Part shown: piece after piece, positions 6,584-9,237 of the stretch
Layout: every line of letters starts with the position of its first letter
How positions within the stretch are numbered: the first letter of the stretch is position 1
Position numbers and translations under genes: made by a program
Notes under the pieces: model-generated
Seen by the model: the letters and a program-made list of their open reading frames with translations, nothing else
What the model was told of the DNA's origin: nothing
Database searches by the model: none
Assembly: GCA_003021755.1 (NCBI GenBank)
Contig: PXQZ01000034.1
Span: 1-9,237 of the forward strand
Direction of reading: 5' to 3'
Source: Halobacteriales archaeon QH_8_67_36
GTDB taxonomy: Archaea > Halobacteriota > Halobacteria > Halobacteriales > Haloarculaceae
Length of the DNA stretch: 9,237 nt

Positions 6584-7647
6584 TACAGATCAGCCTCCGC
6601 CTTTGCCCTGTTCCACGTCTCGGTGTACTGTTCGATGAGCGGCTGTGGCTTCGGTTCCTCGTAAACGAACTGGTCGGGGTCGTCGAGTCCGTATGCCGCC
6701 CGCTCGACGTCTTGCTCCGCGAACACCTGGTCGTTCGGTACGGCGATGTTGCTCGGTTCCATCAGCGATTCGTACCCCATCCGGGTGTGCCACTCCTGAA
6801 TAAAGGTGTGTGCCAGCTCGGGGTTCTCCGCCCCGTCCCGGATACAGTGCTGGATGAACCACGCTTTCGTCCCCTCGGCGGGGTAGACCCGGTCGACCGG
6901 GATACCGTCCGACTGCATCGACTGGATGACGTAGTTCCAGACCGGCTGGACGCCGACCTCCTCGCTACGGAGCAGTTGCTCCGACTCCCCGCCGTTGTTC
7001 CAGAGCCCGGCTGTCAGTTCCAGCCGCTCGGTAAGGTCCGTCCGGAGCGATTCGAAGTCCACCTCGTCGGCGGTCGCCGGGTTCAGTGGCTCGCCTTTCG
7101 CGGCGTTTCGGTACAGCACTTGCAGGCGCGCGTCGTCACGGCCACCGACCACGCCCGAAAGCGGTTCGGTCCAGAGGTCGGCCAGCTCGCTGACCTCCTG
7201 GTCGACGATGTCGGTGTTGACGGCAAGCGGCGTCTGTCCGAAGCTCCGAGGGATGCCGTACACCTCGCCGTCCTGCTCGAAGTAGTCCGCTTTCAGAAAG
7301 TCGAACACGTCGTCGTACGCCGGGACCTGGTCGAGGTCGAGCGGCTGGAGGTGTCCTCCCTCCATCGCTGGCGTCACCGCGTAGTTGCCAAGCGGAACCA
7401 GGTCGTAATCGGCCCGCCCGGCGCGTAGCTGCGCGAGCGTCTCGGCGGACCCCTGTGCGGCCTGTCGCTCCACCGTTACCCCGTGGCGCTCCTCGAACGC
7501 TTCGATGACGCCGTTGCTGTAGACGTACCCCCAGTCGATCATCGTCAGCGTCTGGTTCCCGAACGCGCCTGTACACCCGGCCAGTCCAGCAGTGACAGCA
7601 GCCCCAGCGCCGGTCAGAAACGACCGCCTGGAGGCAAAACGATCCAT
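6583..7647 (-). CDS. Tat-exported lipoprotein substrate-binding protein, PotD-like
   Basis: This 354-residue protein captures the importer's substrate outside the membrane. Its N-terminus is a twin-arginine signal (R7-R8-S-F-L) with a hydrophobic stretch and a lipobox LAGC ending at Cys25, so it should be folded before Tat export and anchored by lipid. The rest follows the PotD/PotF fold: MIDWGYVYSNGVIEAFE near 36-52, YDLVPLGNYAV near 81-91, YGIPRSFGQTPLAVNTD near 130-146, then ELADLW and an interdomain VWNYV near 236-240. Compared by eye with PotD, aromatic pocket residues are retained (Trp39, Trp237, Trp263) but the acidic positions equivalent to PotD Glu171 and Asp257 appear to be Leu175 and Ile265. 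The ATG at 7647 is chosen because the signal peptide begins there and a TATA-like box lies 25 bases upstream; the frame stays open further up without protein-like sequence. It is the first gene of the four-gene operon. Polyamine is only one candidate substrate. Confidence 0.92.
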   Translation of the reverse strand: MDRFASRRSFLTGAGAAVTAGLAGCTGAFGNQTLTMIDWGYVYSNGVIEAFEERHGVTVERQAAQGSAETLAQLRAGRADYDLVPLGNYAVTPAMEGGHLQPLDLDQVPAYDDVFDFLKADYFEQDGEVYGIPRSFGQTPLAVNTDIVDQEVSELADLWTEPLSGVVGGRDDARLQVLYRNAAKGEPLNPATADEVDFESLRTDLTERLELTAGLWNNGGESEQLLRSEEVGVQPVWNYVIQSMQSDGIPVDRVYPAEGTKAWFIQHCIRDGAENPELAHTFIQEWHTRMGYESLMEPSNIAVPNDQVFAEQDVERAAYGLDDPDQFVYEEPKPQPLIEQYTETWNRAKAEADL

Positions 7648-7668
7648 AGCAATAGAATGGGTTTTGCG

Positions 7669-7675
7669 TAAATAA
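7669..7675 (-). promoter_or_regulatory. TATA box of the ABC-importer operon (leaderless)
   Basis: TTATTTA on the minus strand is centred about 25 bases before the ATG at 7647. This places the transcript start at, or within a base or two of, the start codon. No Shine-Dalgarno sequence precedes the ATG, in keeping with a leaderless first gene. The downstream genes overlap, so this one promoter probably serves all four. Confidence 0.65.
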
Positions 7676-7686
7676 GCCCTGTGTAC

Positions 7687-7724
7687 AACCGTGCGGGTAC
7701 CGGACTCTTGGGTTCCGCACCGTT
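7687..7724. promoter_or_regulatory. Imperfect inverted repeat between divergent promoters (candidate operator)
   Basis: The arms AACCGTGCGG (7687-7696) and CCGCACCGTT (7715-7724) are reverse complements at nine of ten positions and are separated by 18 bases. The left arm lies about 12 bases upstream of the importer TATA box and the right arm touches the TATA-like box of the MATE gene. A repressor or activator bound here could act on both genes. No regulator gene is next to it within the window. Confidence 0.45.
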
Positions 7725-7729
7725 TTAAA
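7723..7729 (+). promoter_or_regulatory. TATA-like box for the MATE gene
   Basis: TTTTAAA on the plus strand is a good haloarchaeal TATA match. Transcription would begin near 7752, one or two bases before an in-frame TTG at 7754 and about 26 bases before the GTG at 7778. It is the only strong A/T-rich box upstream of the gene in this gap. Confidence 0.55.
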
Positions 7730-7777
7730 CACGAAGCTGTCCGTAAGCTACGTTTGCTTCCCCCGCGTGTAACAACT

Positions 7778-9237
7778 GTGCTCGGCGAGGCCCTCCGGCG
7801 ACTGGTGCGAACGGTCCCAGTCGCGCTCTCCCGGTTCGGTGCTGTCGATCGGGACCGGGCCGTCGAGGCGACGGACCTGGCCGCCCCGGTGATGGTCACG
7901 GGCGGGCTGCGTATCCTCCTCCGACTCGCGGACTTCCTGATGGTCGGTATCGCGCTGGGCGACGCCGCCATCGCCGGCCTGGAGCTTGGCTTCCAGTACT
8001 ATTTCATCGGCTTCGGGCTCTCGCTCGCGGTCTCCTCGGGCACTATCAGCGTCGTCTCGCGGCTCCAGGGGAGCGACCGGCCCGACCGGGCCGACCTGGC
8101 GGTCAAGCAGTCGCTGTGGCTGGCGCTCCTGCTCTCCCTCCCCCTGACGCTGGTCTCGTGGCTCTACCCCGAGGCGCTCGTGGGTCTCCTCTCGGGGGAC
8201 CAGGCGACGGTCGACTACGGCGCGACGTACCTCTCCATCGTGATGCTGTCGATGGCGCCGCGGTTCTGGAGCATGGTCGCCTCGCGGGCCCTCGCCGGCA
8301 GCGCGGACACCCGCACGCCGATGTACGTCCGCCTGCTCACGCTCCCGACGAACGTCGCGCTCAACGCCGTCCTCATTTTCGGCCCCGGCCCGTTCCCCGA
8401 ACTCGGCATCGCCGGGGCCGCCTGGGGGACGGCCGTCGCCAACACGCTCGCGGCGGCCATCTTCCTCGGTCTGCTGGCCTCGGGCCGCTATGCGGTCCAG
8501 TTGCCACGCGGCGGGCCACAGCTCGACTTCTCCTTGCTCCGGGAGATAGTTCGGGTGGCCCTGCCGCTGTCGGGGATGCGCCTGCTCCAGACGGTCGCGC
8601 GCTTTCCGTTCCTCTTCGTCCTCGGCGTGCTCGGGACGCCGACGCTGGCGGCCTACACCATCGGCCGGCGCGTGATGCTGCTCGCGCTCATGCCCGCGTG
8701 GGGGTACGCGACGGCCGCCTCGACGCTCGTCGGCCAGCATCTCGGCTCCGGCGACGAGGACGCCGCCACGGACTACGGCTGGCAGGCCCTCAGGGTGGCG
8801 CTGGCGGTCCAGCTCGCCGTTGCCGCCGTCCTCGTCGTCTTCGCCCGTCCCATCGTCTCCCTCTTCGGGACGGAGTACCCCGCGCTGGCCGCCCAGTTCG
8901 TCCGCGTGTTCGGCCTGCTCGTCGCCGGCTTCTCCGTCTCCCGGACGATGCGTGGCAGCCTCCGTGGCGCCGGCGACATCCGCTGGCCGCTCTACGGGAC
9001 GATTTTGGGCGGCTACTGCTTTCGGCTCCCCGTCGCGATGCTCGCGCTCCCCGCCGGCTTCGCCGTGACCGTGCCACTCGTCGGTCTCTCGACTTTGCCG
9101 GGGCTGGGGCTCGGACTGCAGGCCATCTTCGTCGCGCTCGTGGGCGACTCCTACCTCAAAGCCGCGGTGAACGCGGGTCGGTTCTGGACCGGCAAGTGGC
9201 GCGACGTGGCTCGGCAATCCGCTGTGGGTGCCAGCGA
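7778..9237 (+). CDS. MATE-family efflux transporter (cut by window edge at its 3' end)
   Basis: The frame encodes at least 486 residues and runs off the right edge with no stop. It is a polytopic membrane protein with roughly twelve hydrophobic segments in two homologous halves. The first half opens with TDLAAPVMVTGGLRILLRLA and DFLMVGIALGDAAIAG, the second with LREIVRVALPLSGMRLLQT, each matching the MATE half-repeat start; ALAGSADTRTP and LRGAGDIRWP are the paired loop motifs. MATE proteins expel cationic drugs, metabolites or toxic organics in exchange for Na+ or H+. At 486 residues it is already near full family length, so only a few residues are likely missing. The start is uncertain: GTG at 7778 gives a sensible N-terminus, while a TTG at 7754 sits where a leaderless transcript would begin. 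No Shine-Dalgarno site is visible for the GTG. The gene is divergent from the ABC importer; a functional link is possible but not shown. Confidence 0.88.
   Translation, partial: MLGEALRRLVRTVPVALSRFGAVDRDRAVEATDLAAPVMVTGGLRILLRLADFLMVGIALGDAAIAGLELGFQYYFIGFGLSLAVSSGTISVVSRLQGSDRPDRADLAVKQSLWLALLLSLPLTLVSWLYPEALVGLLSGDQATVDYGATYLSIVMLSMAPRFWSMVASRALAGSADTRTPMYVRLLTLPTNVALNAVLIFGPGPFPELGIAGAAWGTAVANTLAAAIFLGLLASGRYAVQLPRGGPQLDFSLLREIVRVALPLSGMRLLQTVARFPFLFVLGVLGTPTLAAYTIGRRVMLLALMPAWGYATAASTLVGQHLGSGDEDAATDYGWQALRVALAVQLAVAAVLVVFARPIVSLFGTEYPALAAQFVRVFGLLVAGFSVSRTMRGSLRGAGDIRWPLYGTILGGYCFRLPVAMLALPAGFAVTVPLVGLSTLPGLGLGLQAIFVALVGDSYLKAAVNAGRFWTGKWRDVARQSAVGAS

Noticed and set aside
7648..7971. 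N-terminal extension of the binding protein by about 108 codons
   Set aside because: It would place a Ser/Arg-rich stretch before a complete Tat lipoprotein signal and run through both promoters and into the MATE gene.
7748..9217. Minus-strand open frame of about 490 codons opposite the MATE gene
   Set aside because: A low-complexity Arg/Glu/Gly/Asp sequence expected from reading a GC-rich membrane-protein gene backwards. The plus-strand reading gives a coherent MATE protein.

Overview
The window looks like chromosomal DNA from a halophilic euryarchaeon (class Halobacteria). The evidence is high GC with a strong G/C preference at third codon positions, very acidic cytosolic proteins, A/T-rich TATA-like boxes about 25 bases upstream of start codons (leaderless genes), a Tat-type lipoprotein signal on the exported protein, and the archaeal proteins Hel308 and Cgi121. 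I cannot name the genus. Base composition and codon use look even across the window, and I see no insertion sequence, phage gene, CRISPR array, tRNA or rRNA.

Left part (1-3434, all minus strand): the 5' portion of an Old Yellow Enzyme-type flavin oxidoreductase runs off the left edge. Upstream of it lies a two-gene unit, hel308 followed by cgi121, in which the stop of the first and the start of the second share one base (TGATG). Hel308 is a Ski2-type DNA helicase acting at stalled replication forks. Cgi121 is a subunit of the KEOPS complex that makes the t6A tRNA modification. The hel308 start region carries a 28-bp tandem duplication that creates a second, out-of-frame copy of the start codon.

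Middle (3550-7647): a small plus-strand 3Fe-4S-type ferredoxin gene is divergent from hel308. It converges on a four-gene minus-strand operon encoding a complete ABC importer of the polyamine/PotABCD family. Transcription order is Tat-lipoprotein binding protein (6583-7647), ATPase (5489-6583), first permease (4660-5502), second permease (3863-4666). All four genes overlap slightly and appear to start from one leaderless promoter at about 7672. The binding protein keeps the aromatic residues of the PotD pocket but, by eye, lacks two of the acidic residues that hold polyamines, so the substrate should be left open.

Right part (7778-9237): a MATE-family multidrug/solute exporter on the plus strand, cut by the right edge, is divergent from the importer. 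The 130-base gap between them holds two opposed TATA-like boxes with an imperfect inverted repeat between them, a plausible shared operator.

I do not see an obviously new multi-gene system. The most unusual points are the duplicated hel308 start, the PCNA-binding-like tail of Hel308, the altered pocket of the importer's binding protein, and the operator-like repeats in two intergenic regions.
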